Shown: one piece after another, positions 56,455-64,000 of the stretch
Position numbering within the stretch: the first letter of the stretch is position 1
How the letters are laid out: the number at the start of each line of letters is the position of its first letter
Source: Bradyrhizobium stylosanthis
GTDB lineage: Bacteria > Pseudomonadota > Alphaproteobacteria > Rhizobiales > Xanthobacteraceae
Reading direction: 5' to 3'
Length of the DNA: 64,000 nucleotides
Assembly: GCF_001641335.1 (NCBI RefSeq)
Contig: NZ_LVEM01000001.1
Span: 594,580-658,579, forward strand
Made by a program: the position numbers and the translations under genes
The notes under the pieces: model-generated
Databases searched by the model: none
What the model saw: only the letters and a program-made list of their open reading frames with translations
What the model was told of the DNA's origin: nothing

Positions 56455-57920
56455 CGCCGGAAGAGACAGCACGGTACCATTCGGATCGACCTGGTTTCGA
56501 ACTCATAGATTTTGCAGAAGTCGGATTGCCCGTATTCAAGATCTACATCATCGCATCGTTGTTGCTGCATACACCCTTGCCGCCGATATTCGAATTTGTC
56601 CTACGATGCGTGAAGTTGGGGGTGGACACTTGCGACGAGATTTCCGCTTGTCTCGGCATTCCGTCCCGAATGGTCGATCAGGCTCTCAAAGCACTTTATC
56701 GTGCTGAGGAATTGGCTTTCGTTCCAAACGATCTCTCCGACGCCGACCGCTTTATTCTGACGCGCAAGGGCGAGCGGACAGTGACGTCGCTCGAGCAGAT
56801 TCTTCCCGAGCAGCAGACACTGCCTATCTACTTTGACGGGCTTGTGAGAAAGCCAATTGCGCCGCCGGCGATTCAGCTATTGAAGGGCAAAGAAGCCGTT
56901 GATTTCGGATTAAAGGAGATTCCTGCACTGCCAGCGACGCGGGTCGAGGCGGAAGACATCGACATTTCCCAGGCAGCGCGCCTTTTCAATCAGGAACGAG
57001 TAGGCGAGGCGCGTAGAGACCTTCTTGCGATCAAAGCCATCGACCGCCGCATGCGGCTGCATCTGCCTGCGACCGTCCTTGTGTTCAGGTCTATCGACGG
57101 CGATGAGATCGAACTTTCATTCGCGATAGAATCCAAGCTGCTTGACGATCACAGCAGGGCTTTCGCACTCGCGGAAGGTCCAAAGAAGGCACGGCTTCTT
57201 ACGGATCTGGCGAAGCCCCATCTCATCGGGACGGATTCCTTCTCACGACGAATTTCGGCGATCGACCGCCAGATCGACGAGGTGCCAGCAGCCGGCAAGA
57301 AACCTCGACTGACACTCTCGCCAAGAACACCACAACTCCCGCGAAATTCGCTTCGCCGTCTGAGCGTGCTCGAGCATCCACCGATTTTGTGGGATGCGAT
57401 CACGACCGCCAAGGATCGGTTGCTGATCATTTGTCCTTGGATCACGTCCCAGGTCGTGGATTCCAAGATGCTGAAGCAGATCGAAGCCATGTTGGAGCGC
57501 AAAGTGCGCTTCTACCTAGGCTTTGGTCTCGACGAGCAAGGTGGCAAGAAGGCGAAGCCGATACCGGAGCAGCTTGAAAGGCTTTCTCGAAGGTATGACA
57601 ACTTCGTTCTTCTCCGGCTTGGGAACACTCACGAAAAGATACTGATCAAGGATCGCGAGTACGCAGTCCTTACGAGCTTCAACTGGCTATCGTTCAGGGG
57701 TGACCCGACTAGAGCGCTTCGGTTGGAGCGCGGGGTATGCATCACGGAGCCAGAATATGTGGAGGGTGAGTTCGTATCACTGGCTCCACGCTTCGAAACT
57801 CCCGCTGGAAGGCGGAAGGGCGGGCGAGACCAGAATGAGCCGAAAGAGGAAAAGCACCTGCCGGCGTCCGCATCTAAGCAGCACGGCTCCAGCGAGGAGC
57901 CTCGTCGGCAGGGCAAGTGA
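56451..57920 (+). CDS. mkoB: Phospholipase D-family protein, Mokosh MkoB-like
   Basis: A 489-residue protein; ATG 56451 overlaps the helicase stop. An N-terminal winged-helix-like part ('CVKLGVDTCDEISACLGIPS', residues about 50-130) precedes a PLD-type domain. The HKD motif H394-x-K396-x4-D401 is in 'NTHEKILIKDREYAVLTSFN', with 'LLIICPWITSQVVDSKM' as the usual strand before it. Only one HKD is seen, so two copies would pair in a dimer. Mokosh systems combine an RNA-type helicase with a PLD nuclease, and this neighbour fits that partner. Confidence 0.83.
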   Translation: MTPEETARYHSDRPGFELIDFAEVGLPVFKIYIIASLLLHTPLPPIFEFVLRCVKLGVDTCDEISACLGIPSRMVDQALKALYRAEELAFVPNDLSDADRFILTRKGERTVTSLEQILPEQQTLPIYFDGLVRKPIAPPAIQLLKGKEAVDFGLKEIPALPATRVEAEDIDISQAARLFNQERVGEARRDLLAIKAIDRRMRLHLPATVLVFRSIDGDEIELSFAIESKLLDDHSRAFALAEGPKKARLLTDLAKPHLIGTDSFSRRISAIDRQIDEVPAAGKKPRLTLSPRTPQLPRNSLRRLSVLEHPPILWDAITTAKDRLLIICPWITSQVVDSKMLKQIEAMLERKVRFYLGFGLDEQGGKKAKPIPEQLERLSRRYDNFVLLRLGNTHEKILIKDREYAVLTSFNWLSFRGDPTRALRLERGVCITEPEYVEGEFVSLAPRFETPAGRRKGGRDQNEPKEEKHLPASASKQHGSSEEPRRQGK

Positions 57921-57971
57921 TAATCCGCCGTTAGGGCCTCCAAAGTCAACCCGGGAAAGTAAAGACGCGCT

Positions 57972-58757
57972 ATGTCGAGCCGCCAATCTCTTCTGAACAT
58001 ATTTAATACGAGGTTGGGTCGGGTTCCGATGCGGGCGGAAAGCGAGCTTTTCGCGGCTGATCTCGCGAGAACGAGTCATGAACTTCTGGAGCCTGCGCTG
58101 AGAGAGTTGGCGGCGAAAGCCGCGACGTCTCCACTAGGGCGCGACCTCCGGGATCAGACGCTGGCTGTTTTTCACCGAAAACTGGCCGAACAGTCTCGTC
58201 TCTTTCCCCTTTTCTTCATCTTCGAGACTGCCTTTCGCGCCTTCGTGGCCGCGCGCATGGAGACGATCTACAGGAGGGATGATTGGTGGAGGCCGATCGA
58301 AGCGGAGATCGCGGCCAATCGAAATCCCACTGCGCTGTCCACTTTGTATGGTGTGAGGGTGCCACGGGATATGGTTCGAACGGTCGAGCATATCTTGAGG
58401 GAAGCGGCTTCTACCAGGCGTCACACTTTTTCGACGGGCTATCAGGTCATTGCGGCAGGCACCATGGCTCATGTCGGTAAGCTGATCGAACAGCATTGGG
58501 CGGAGATGGTATCGGTCTTCAATTCGGCCCATAGAGTCAGGCCTCAGGGACGCATGACCTCGTCAGAGTTTCGACAGCACTTCACGCTGGTCCGCCATGC
58601 CCGAAATGATCTCTATCATCATCGAGCCGTACCTCGACAAACGCGCGTCGTCGAAGTGATCGATGAGTTGATTAGTATGCTCGATCTGGATCTCGGTAAG
58701 ATTTATGCGGAGCTGACTTCAGTTTCGCTAAATCCGCTTCCGTTTAGTGGGAACTAA
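57972..58757 (+). CDS. HEPN/Abi-like protein downstream of the Mokosh-like genes
   Basis: A 261-residue all-helical protein starting 51 bp after the PLD gene on the same strand. Near the C-terminus 'TLVRHARNDLYHHRAV' contains R211-N-D-L-Y-H216-H217, the R-x4-H motif of HEPN ribonucleases, in the form typical of Abi_2/AbiD-F abortive-infection proteins. 'LFPLFFIFETAFRAFVAARM' (about 77-96) fits the helix that packs beside the active site in that group. The fold suggests an RNase effector or toxin. Its place in the operon suggests an accessory third component, which is not part of the two-gene Mokosh I system as I know it. Confidence 0.68.
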   Translation: MSSRQSLLNIFNTRLGRVPMRAESELFAADLARTSHELLEPALRELAAKAATSPLGRDLRDQTLAVFHRKLAEQSRLFPLFFIFETAFRAFVAARMETIYRRDDWWRPIEAEIAANRNPTALSTLYGVRVPRDMVRTVEHILREAASTRRHTFSTGYQVIAAGTMAHVGKLIEQHWAEMVSVFNSAHRVRPQGRMTSSEFRQHFTLVRHARNDLYHHRAVPRQTRVVEVIDELISMLDLDLGKIYAELTSVSLNPLPFSGN

Positions 58758-58847
58758 AAGCAGGCGCCGCACTGGTCAGCCCCATCGCCCTTCCCCAAGT
58801 CGATGCCAACGGCGCTGACGTTGCCTCCGGGCAAGGCGCCCGCCTAA

Positions 58848-59231
58848 AGTCGCGTCACGCCCGGCACCAACTTCATGCCGGAGACGTACCGCGTCGCCGA
58901 TTATGCAGCTTACTACCGGCGTGTCCGGCGCAGCCTGGAGGAAGCCGTGTCGAGGACGCACTTGGGCTCAGCCTATCCCGAGCCCATCGATCACTGCGAG
59001 ATATGCCGATGGCGGAGGCACTGCGACGAGCGAAGGAGGGCCGACGATCACATGTCGCTCGTGGCCGGCATCAGCAAATCGCAGATGGGCGAACTGGAGA
59101 GGAATGGGGTTGAGACAATGGCCGCGCTCGCAGCCGTGCCGTTGCAGTGGAGACCCGAAAGAGGAAACGTCAAAAGCTTCGAGAAAGTCCGCGAGCAGGC
59201 CCGTATACAGGTCGAAGGGCGCGAGAGATGA
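58848..59231 (+). pseudogene. Internal fragment of a TM0106-family RecB-like nuclease
   Basis: An open frame of about 127 codons with 'PGTNFMPETYRVADYAAYYR', 'DHCEICRWRRHCDERRRADD' and 'HMSLVAGISKSQMGELERNG', which is a mid-protein stretch of TM0106-type putative nucleases (about 1100 residues with PD-(D/E)XK and helicase-like parts). Both ends are missing: a TAA lies just upstream (58845) and a TGA at 59229 in place of the continued family sequence. It is a gene remnant, marking decay or recombination in the island. Confidence 0.7.
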
Positions 59232-59603
59232 AGAGTAAGGCTGGCCAAGTGTTCTAAGGTGCTTCTCGCCGGGGGCGCTGGCTGAAGCGGCCCGGCGGCA
59301 AGCCGCCGTCGCTATCACTGCCGCGTCAGACGGGTACCGCTGAGAAGCCGGTCTCGTCGCTGAACTCGGACCCGCGTGCCCCTTCGGGTCGCTATGCTCA
59401 CGCTCTCCGGGTGCCACATTTAGCCAGCCGACGTGCTCTGCGCAAGTTGGTGGGCGCTGCAATCAGCCCTTTGGCGAGACCGAGATCTTGCAGGATGAAG
59501 TGCGGCGGTAGCTATGCGCCCCTCTAAGGCGGCTCGCTTTCTGGTTGCGGCCGGCAGCCAGCTTCCTTATGATCAAGCCATTGTTTAGGGGATTTTTGGG
59601 GCA
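59232..59603. other. Non-coding, decayed island DNA
   Basis: A 372-bp stretch without a credible gene. A segment near 59311-59364 (CGCTATCACTGCC ... CCGGTCTCG) resembles the last bases of the window (63951-63998), so both may be relics of the same sequence. Confidence 0.45.
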
Positions 59604-60959
59604 ATGAGCCAGATTGCTTCGTGGTGGCATGCGATCGTCGCCTTTGTTTACGGTATCTATCAGACGACGCACGACTTCGTTCAGACCGTATCCGATATCT
59701 TCGATTTCTACTTCGCCCGGGATCACTACCGAAAAGTCTTTTTTGAAAGGTTCGGATTTAGTCTGGACTTAGCTGACTTTCTGGCAACATGCTTCGCATA
59801 TACCAGCCGGGCCACGGCAATTGCCTTCGGAGCGTTTCTCTTCGCTCTTCACAAGGGGACGCTCGGCGGTAAGCAGGCCGCAATCGGTCTGCTCGCCTTC
59901 GGAGGCCTTTTTGCTATCCCGCCCTTAGTGCAAGTGGCTTACAGTACTCTCCCAAAGAATTCGTGCTTTAGTCAGGCGGATGGCAGGCCGATCAAATGGT
60001 ATGTCGTCCGATCTTCGCAGTATGTCTTGTTCGACGACCAGGGGTTCGATCCGGCGGATGGAACGCCAAAACAGCCGGTCACTCCGGACATATGCCGGGC
60101 TTACGATCTGCAGCGCGCAGGTGTCGCATCACCCCCGCTCGGCAATGCCGAAGCCCTAGATTCATTGCCAACGGGCCTGTGGTTCTACCGCCGCGACAAC
60201 CGCTTGTACGTGTTTGCCGCGCAGATCCCTGTTCCAGGTACACGCGAGCTAACCAAGCCTGTGACTCCTGAAATCGTTTTGGAAATACGGGCCAATCTGA
60301 CCGAAGAAAAGCGAGTGGCCGAGGCTGCGGAAGCGAAACGGTTCGCCGACCAACGAGCGGCGGACGAACTCGCAAGGCGCACTCAGCTTGCGCCGTTAAG
60401 TAGTGAGCTTGCTTTGGTGCCTGCGCGTTACAAGTGCATCCTGCAAAACGACGGTCTTCGGCTAGATGCAAGTTTCAAAGATGTCGTCGCCTTCGACAAA
60501 TTGACCGTGACAGTTGAAAATCTTCAACTCGAAGATGGCGCTGGCGGCCAAGGCCAAGTATTCCGCAGCGTGCAAGTCCTCGGTCCCGAATTCTCCACGA
60601 ACGGGAAGCACCAATGTCTGGCCGTCGTCATACCGACTGGTGACGCGTCCGACGTGACGGGAACAGCCCGCATTCGGACCGTTCTACAAACCTTCCAGAG
60701 CCTCAACGCCAAGCTATTGGTGCAACCAGAGTCCGTATCTGCGGATCCGCCGACACCCCCAATGTCTTACGCTCCCGCCAGTGCTAACTCGTATCGCCCA
60801 AATCCACTGAACGACTTCTTGAACAAGATCCTCACTCCGGATCCCGGATATGTTGGTGGTCCGATGATCGGGGTGCCTTACGGCCAACAGCGAACGACGC
60901 CCCATCGCTGGAGCAATGGACCTTCACACGTTGTCCAAGGAACTCCCGGTAAGAGGTAA
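59604..60959 (+). CDS. Membrane-anchored protein of unknown function
   Basis: A 451-residue protein. Two transmembrane helices at about 68-84 ('ATAIAFGAFLFALHKGT') and 91-110 ('AIGLLAFGGLFAIPPLVQVA'); the following 340 residues are probably periplasmic. 'RANLTEEKRVAEAAEAKRFA' is a helical coiled-coil stretch (about 230-270); the Pro/Ser/Asn-rich C-terminus is disordered. One Cys lies near 120 and others at 158, 277 and 336. No known domain recognised. Base composition is lower in GC than the flanking chromosome, as for the other island genes. Confidence 0.65.
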   Translation: MSQIASWWHAIVAFVYGIYQTTHDFVQTVSDIFDFYFARDHYRKVFFERFGFSLDLADFLATCFAYTSRATAIAFGAFLFALHKGTLGGKQAAIGLLAFGGLFAIPPLVQVAYSTLPKNSCFSQADGRPIKWYVVRSSQYVLFDDQGFDPADGTPKQPVTPDICRAYDLQRAGVASPPLGNAEALDSLPTGLWFYRRDNRLYVFAAQIPVPGTRELTKPVTPEIVLEIRANLTEEKRVAEAAEAKRFADQRAADELARRTQLAPLSSELALVPARYKCILQNDGLRLDASFKDVVAFDKLTVTVENLQLEDGAGGQGQVFRSVQVLGPEFSTNGKHQCLAVVIPTGDASDVTGTARIRTVLQTFQSLNAKLLVQPESVSADPPTPPMSYAPASANSYRPNPLNDFLNKILTPDPGYVGGPMIGVPYGQQRTTPHRWSNGPSHVVQGTPGKR

Positions 60960-61157
60960 CGACCTGACTGGGCGCATTCCGGGGTCGAATTGTCTACCCA
61001 CGGCAGGGAGAGCGGTCGTGACGGGAAATCAAAGCGCCGCGACGACAGCCGGCGCGGCGGGCGGCTTTGAACATGAGGTCAAAGAATTCTCGAGCCACTG
61101 TGCCTATAGATGTCCGAGATATACGCCGTTGAACTTGCCTAGAATGATCTGGCTGGT

Positions 61158-61370
61158 TCATAGCGCAGCCTCAGTATCTGCGTCGGCGACATCCAATAAT
61201 TGACACGTTCTCGATCCTGATCGAGGCGCGCGGCTAGCACGGCGCGGCAGTGCAGTGCTGTAGAGCTGCTGGCTGAGCGCATCGAGCGCTGGAATGGCCG
61301 GATACCGACGCAATTGTGCCTGACCCAGCTTGATCGCCCACTTCTCTCGCTCGCTTTTGAAAAAGTCCAT
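61158..61370 (-). CDS. Possible small protein
   Basis: A 70-residue frame with a well-placed AGGAGC site 8 bp before the ATG at 61370. It begins 'MDFFKSEREKWAIKLGQAQL' and continues 'RRYPAIPALDALSQQLYSTA', plausible helical sequence; the C-terminal 25 residues are Arg/Ala/Ser-rich and less convincing. No family recognised. It could be a truncated remnant. Confidence 0.4.
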   Translation of the reverse strand: MDFFKSEREKWAIKLGQAQLRRYPAIPALDALSQQLYSTALPRRASRAPRSGSRTCQLLDVADADTEAAL

Positions 61371-61492
61371 CGACGTTGCTCCTGTTATGGGAGCTTCTCG
61401 ATAACCCGACGCGAGCGCTTGATGTTTTGGAACGTTTGGGAATGTCCTGGATGGATTGGGGCGCTATTCGGCGGCGTTGCCCAGCGACTTAG

Positions 61493-61610
61493 GTTGGCAA
61501 AATGCTGATAGGCCGCGAGCCAGCCGATCTGGCTGTCAAGCAGTCGACCAAATTCGGGCTTGTGATCAACATGAAAGACGCGAAAGCAATCGGTCCTGAC
61601 ATATTGTCTT
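61493..61610 (+). pseudogene. C-terminal fragment of an ABC_sub_bind-type substrate-binding protein
   Basis: About 40 codons read 'VGKMLIGREPADLAVKQSTK' and 'FGLVINMKDAKAIGPDI', which match the C-terminal signature of ABC_sub_bind proteins (V-D-K-I-L-x-G-A-x-P-A-D-L-P-V-E-Q-P-T-K ... VINLKTAKALGL). A stop sits directly upstream and the expected ending is lost, so only a relic of a transport gene survives. Confidence 0.7.
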
Positions 61611-61673
61611 CCTGTTTGTCTGGGCAGCCGCTTCCATGCCCAGCTCAGCGCACGAACCGTGAATGGGAGCTTC

Positions 61674-62183
61674 TCAGGGAGGCGTGTTTTCTATCTGGAA
61701 CGAGATCGTCTTATTGAAGGCCTTCGTGCCCTCCGAGCTGAACCGAAGCTCAATAGCGCTGACATCCGCAATTCCATTCACACAAAGGGTAGGAACTGCC
61801 GACGAGAAAATATTAGAAGTGGGGATGTATTCTCCCGAAAACGGCTCTGGCTTCGCGCTCCCTTTAACAAGCGTCTTGCGGATGCGAACGCGGTACGTGC
61901 GAGAGATAATCGGAGTGGCTGTTGAAACATAATGGTTGAGGGCGAAGCAGTAGCCGTCCGGTTGAGCAGGTAGCGTGACCTGACCCTCGCTCTGAATGAG
62001 TACGAACCGCGGTTGTGACGGGATGTCCCAATCATGAAACACGCCCTCGATGAAGAAGAGCGAGCCGAAGGGAGTACTATGCATTGCCTCGAACGATCCG
62101 AAGCGGCCTCCCAGGTCAGCGGCACAGACCGCCGAGCCCGATAGCAAAAACGTAGCCGTCCGAATGGCCGTGCGCATAATCAT
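61674..62183 (-). CDS. Exported protein of unknown function
   Basis: A 169-residue protein with a signal peptide ('RTAIRTATFLLSGSAVCAADLG', cleavage probably after 'VCA'); the ATG at 62183 or the one two codons on may be used. The mature part is beta-rich ('GVFHDWDIPSQPRFVLIQSE', 'TYRVRIRKTLVKGSAKPEPF') with Cys at about 79 and 133 that could pair. No domain recognised. It begins 12 bp after the stop of the upstream membrane protein on the same strand, so the two are one transcription unit. Confidence 0.65.
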   Translation of the reverse strand: MIMRTAIRTATFLLSGSAVCAADLGGRFGSFEAMHSTPFGSLFFIEGVFHDWDIPSQPRFVLIQSEGQVTLPAQPDGYCFALNHYVSTATPIISRTYRVRIRKTLVKGSAKPEPFSGEYIPTSNIFSSAVPTLCVNGIADVSAIELRFSSEGTKAFNKTISFQIENTPP

Positions 62184-62195
62184 CGAATGCTGTGC

Positions 62196-63518
62196 CTAGC
62201 TGTTTGCAGCGATAACTGGAGGTATATCAGTGAAGAGATCCCGCACGGTCCTCCGAAGGAAGGTGGCGATCGTCTTTTGTTGCGCTGCATCCGCTTTGAT
62301 TTCGCCCTTGATGATGGAAGCCGCGGCATCAGATGGGACCGCGAGATAGGAAGCAAGTTGGTCGACGGTAAGTGACTGTTCAGCCAGGCTTGGCTCCAAG
62401 CTGACGCGAGCCCAGCGGTCTGTCTCAGCTCCTCCTGTCGCAAAGAGCCGTTGTCCCTGATTCTGGACCGTAATGATTGCCTGTTCGGATAGCAGACCTG
62501 AGATGATTGCAAGGAACGATATGAAATAGGGATTGATGGGTGCATCTCCGGAAAGGCGGGACGCATCAGCTATGACCGGAACGCCGGCCTTCGCTACGAT
62601 AAAGATCACGAGCGCGGTGATTGCGCCGACGCTGAGTTGGAGAGTGTAATTGCCAGGACCTCGAATCCTGCGGGACCTGAAGAGCGAGTGCAGGATCTGA
62701 AGAGAGCTTCCGAGCAGGCCCATAAGCACCACCAGATACAGCGCGAGCACATCTGGCTGCAGGATAACAAACCAATTGATGATCCGCTTGAACCATCCAG
62801 AAGATGGGTCCAGCTCGTAGAGCGCGTTCTCAATCTTCGCATGCGTCGGCGCATCGACGTTCTTCGTTATTCGCGTGAAGACAACATCGATACTCTTGCC
62901 GATCTCCGCGACACTCTCATTCAGGTATTTCAGCTTCTGCGCTAGGTTGGAGGATTGGGACTCCAGGTCGCTCACTTTCGCCAGTGCGTCAATATATTGC
63001 TGCCGCGCTTTGTCGAAATTGTCCAGGATAGGCCCCAAGCTTTGTGGGTTCGTCCGTAGGGCCGGTTCGGCCGCGGCGAGCGCGGCCGCGCGCGTTACCA
63101 AATCGGCGTCTCCGACGAGAACGTCATGCAGTTTGCTATCGATACCGTCGATGCGGGCCGCGATTTCCACCAACAAGTCAAAGAGTTGCGCTTTCGTCTG
63201 ATTCAGGCGCTGGCTTGCGGCCAACACCTGGTCATCCAAGGCGAGCTTATCCGTTGTTGTTGTCCGGATTGCCCCTGTTTGCTTGAGGCTTTGGCTGCGC
63301 AACTCATTCCAATCCCTGCCCACGGAATCCAACTTCCAGATGCTCGCCTGAACACCGTCGAAGTTCAGGCTGAGAATACGTGATTGGGTTAGCGTCGAGG
63401 CGAGAGCGATGATGCACGCAATGCCGACGAGGAGCGTGAAAGCAATCAAGACGCCGCTTACGAGCATACTGAAGGCGCTGGATTTTGCCGGCTCTGCGGG
63501 GGGGGCGGTCTCTGTCAT
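62196..63518 (-). CDS. Coiled-coil membrane protein of unknown function
   Basis: A 440-residue protein; ATG 63518 ('MTETAPPAEPAKSSAFSMLV') is preferred over a frame start six codons upstream. One N-terminal helix ('LVSGVLIAFTLLVGIACIIA') is followed by about 190 residues of mostly coiled-coil (periplasmic by this topology), then three membrane helices ('ALYLVVLMGLLGSSLQILHS', 'VGAITALVIFIVAKAGVPV', 'YFISFLAIISGLLSEQAIIT') and a C-terminal soluble tail of about 90 residues. I know no matching family. With the exported protein 12 bp downstream it may form an envelope complex. Confidence 0.68.
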   Translation of the reverse strand: MTETAPPAEPAKSSAFSMLVSGVLIAFTLLVGIACIIALASTLTQSRILSLNFDGVQASIWKLDSVGRDWNELRSQSLKQTGAIRTTTTDKLALDDQVLAASQRLNQTKAQLFDLLVEIAARIDGIDSKLHDVLVGDADLVTRAAALAAAEPALRTNPQSLGPILDNFDKARQQYIDALAKVSDLESQSSNLAQKLKYLNESVAEIGKSIDVVFTRITKNVDAPTHAKIENALYELDPSSGWFKRIINWFVILQPDVLALYLVVLMGLLGSSLQILHSLFRSRRIRGPGNYTLQLSVGAITALVIFIVAKAGVPVIADASRLSGDAPINPYFISFLAIISGLLSEQAIITVQNQGQRLFATGGAETDRWARVSLEPSLAEQSLTVDQLASYLAVPSDAAASIIKGEIKADAAQQKTIATFLRRTVRDLFTDIPPVIAANS

Positions 63519-64000
63519 GATGACTAGTGCCCCCACCGTAGGGCATAGTGAGCCGGGACGGTCAGTGGGGCCGTGTGCGCCTGCCCATGCGCAATGCCTG
63601 AGATGTAGACGACCGAAGCGTCGTTCCTGTCTTGGTCGTGCGTATTGGTTTTGTAGCCGTCCAAATAGACTGGCATCAGCCTTGTCCCCAACCCCGAAGC
63701 CAGATTAAACTCTAGATTGTGGTCGGGTAGATTTCAATAGAATCCTGACCGTAAGCGCGGCGCCTTGAAACCGCGCGGGCAACGCCCGTGCCGGCGTGAT
63801 GAGATCCTGTGTCGAACGCATGTGCCGTGTGACGTTGGGTCGCACGACGCTTTCATAGGCGAACCGGGCTCTTCGGCTTCGATCCCTCGCGCAAGATATA
63901 ATGTGTCGCTCGCCGGAGGCACTCGCACGAAGGGCTGCCGCTTCGCGGCACCGCTATCACTGCCCGTCGCGCGGGTGCCTTCTTGAACCGGTCTCGCGAC
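63519..64000. other. End of window without a supported gene
   Basis: No credible reading frame is seen in these 482 bases. They should hold the promoter of the minus-strand membrane-protein operon. The last 50 bases resemble the decayed stretch near 59311. No second copy of the tRNA-Leu 3' end is visible, so the island probably runs on past the window. Confidence 0.5.

Noticed and set aside
60916..61203. A 95-codon plus-strand frame after the unknown membrane protein
   Set aside because: It begins inside the upstream gene, lacks a ribosome site and has random-looking composition.
44583..64000. CRISPR array or cas genes in the island
   Set aside because: No regularly spaced repeats and no Cas-like protein were seen.

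Overview
The window looks like the chromosome of a high-GC alphaproteobacterium, most likely Bradyrhizobium or a close relative. The grounds are the strong GC bias, several families of Bradyrhizobium-style intergenic palindromes (three spaced inverted-repeat types and a 49-bp 'gagcatgatc' element present twice), a beta-barrel Omp31-like porin, and a typical rhizobial set of substrate-binding proteins, IclR regulators and hybrid histidine kinases. No rRNA operon and no CRISPR array is visible. One complete tRNA (tRNA-Leu, anticodon GAG) is present.

Positions 1-44,300 are ordinary core-like chromosome. In order they hold: a cut SDR enzyme, an outer-membrane porin and a serine hydrolase; an ArsR/SRPBCC pair; a four-gene minus-strand operon (IclR regulator, CaiB-type CoA-transferase, Bug-type binding protein, branched-chain-type binding protein); a second IclR-controlled cluster for an aromatic compound (MhpA-like monooxygenase, fumarylacetoacetase-type hydrolase, binding protein, and a divergent two-domain extradiol dioxygenase with an MBL-fold hydrolase); a NarL/UhpB-type two-component pair; a sugar-acid cluster (idonate-type dehydrogenase, gluconate-5-dehydrogenase-type SDR, enolase-superfamily dehydratase, divergent GntR regulator and MFS carrier); ArsB-like, MFS and EamA transporters; two PAS hybrid histidine kinases; a zinc metallopeptidase; pccA, an oxaloacetate-decarboxylase-type lyase and acylphosphatase; a GbsR/DUF4166/TIGR01777 operon; a LysR/tautomerase pair; a stand-alone DnaB-like ATPase; lipB; and a FliN-like protein.

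At 44,472-44,556 the tRNA-Leu gene marks the edge of a genomic island that continues to the end of the window. A tyrosine recombinase ends 26 bp beyond the tRNA CCA, and a small companion gene lies upstream of it. Base composition drops, gene density falls and gene remnants appear. Inside the island are two probable antiphage modules. The first is one 1523-residue protein with an N-terminal PD-(D/E)XK nuclease and a STAND-like NTPase core (Avs-like architecture). It lies alone between two 16-bp direct repeats that match the 3' end of tRNA-Glu, the left copy being part of a longer tRNA-Glu remnant. The second is a Ser/Thr kinase-SF1 helicase fusion overlapping by ATGA with a phospholipase-D-family gene, which is the architecture of Mokosh type I defence. 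It is followed 51 bp downstream by a HEPN (Abi-like) gene that I do not know as a standard part of that system. Beyond this are fragments of a RecB-like nuclease and of an ABC substrate-binding protein, plus uncharacterised membrane and exported proteins.

The most interesting parts are the kinase-helicase/PLD/HEPN operon, the nuclease-STAND cassette with its tRNA-Glu-derived repeats, and a shared GTCC-N7-GGAC palindrome at both IclR-controlled clusters.
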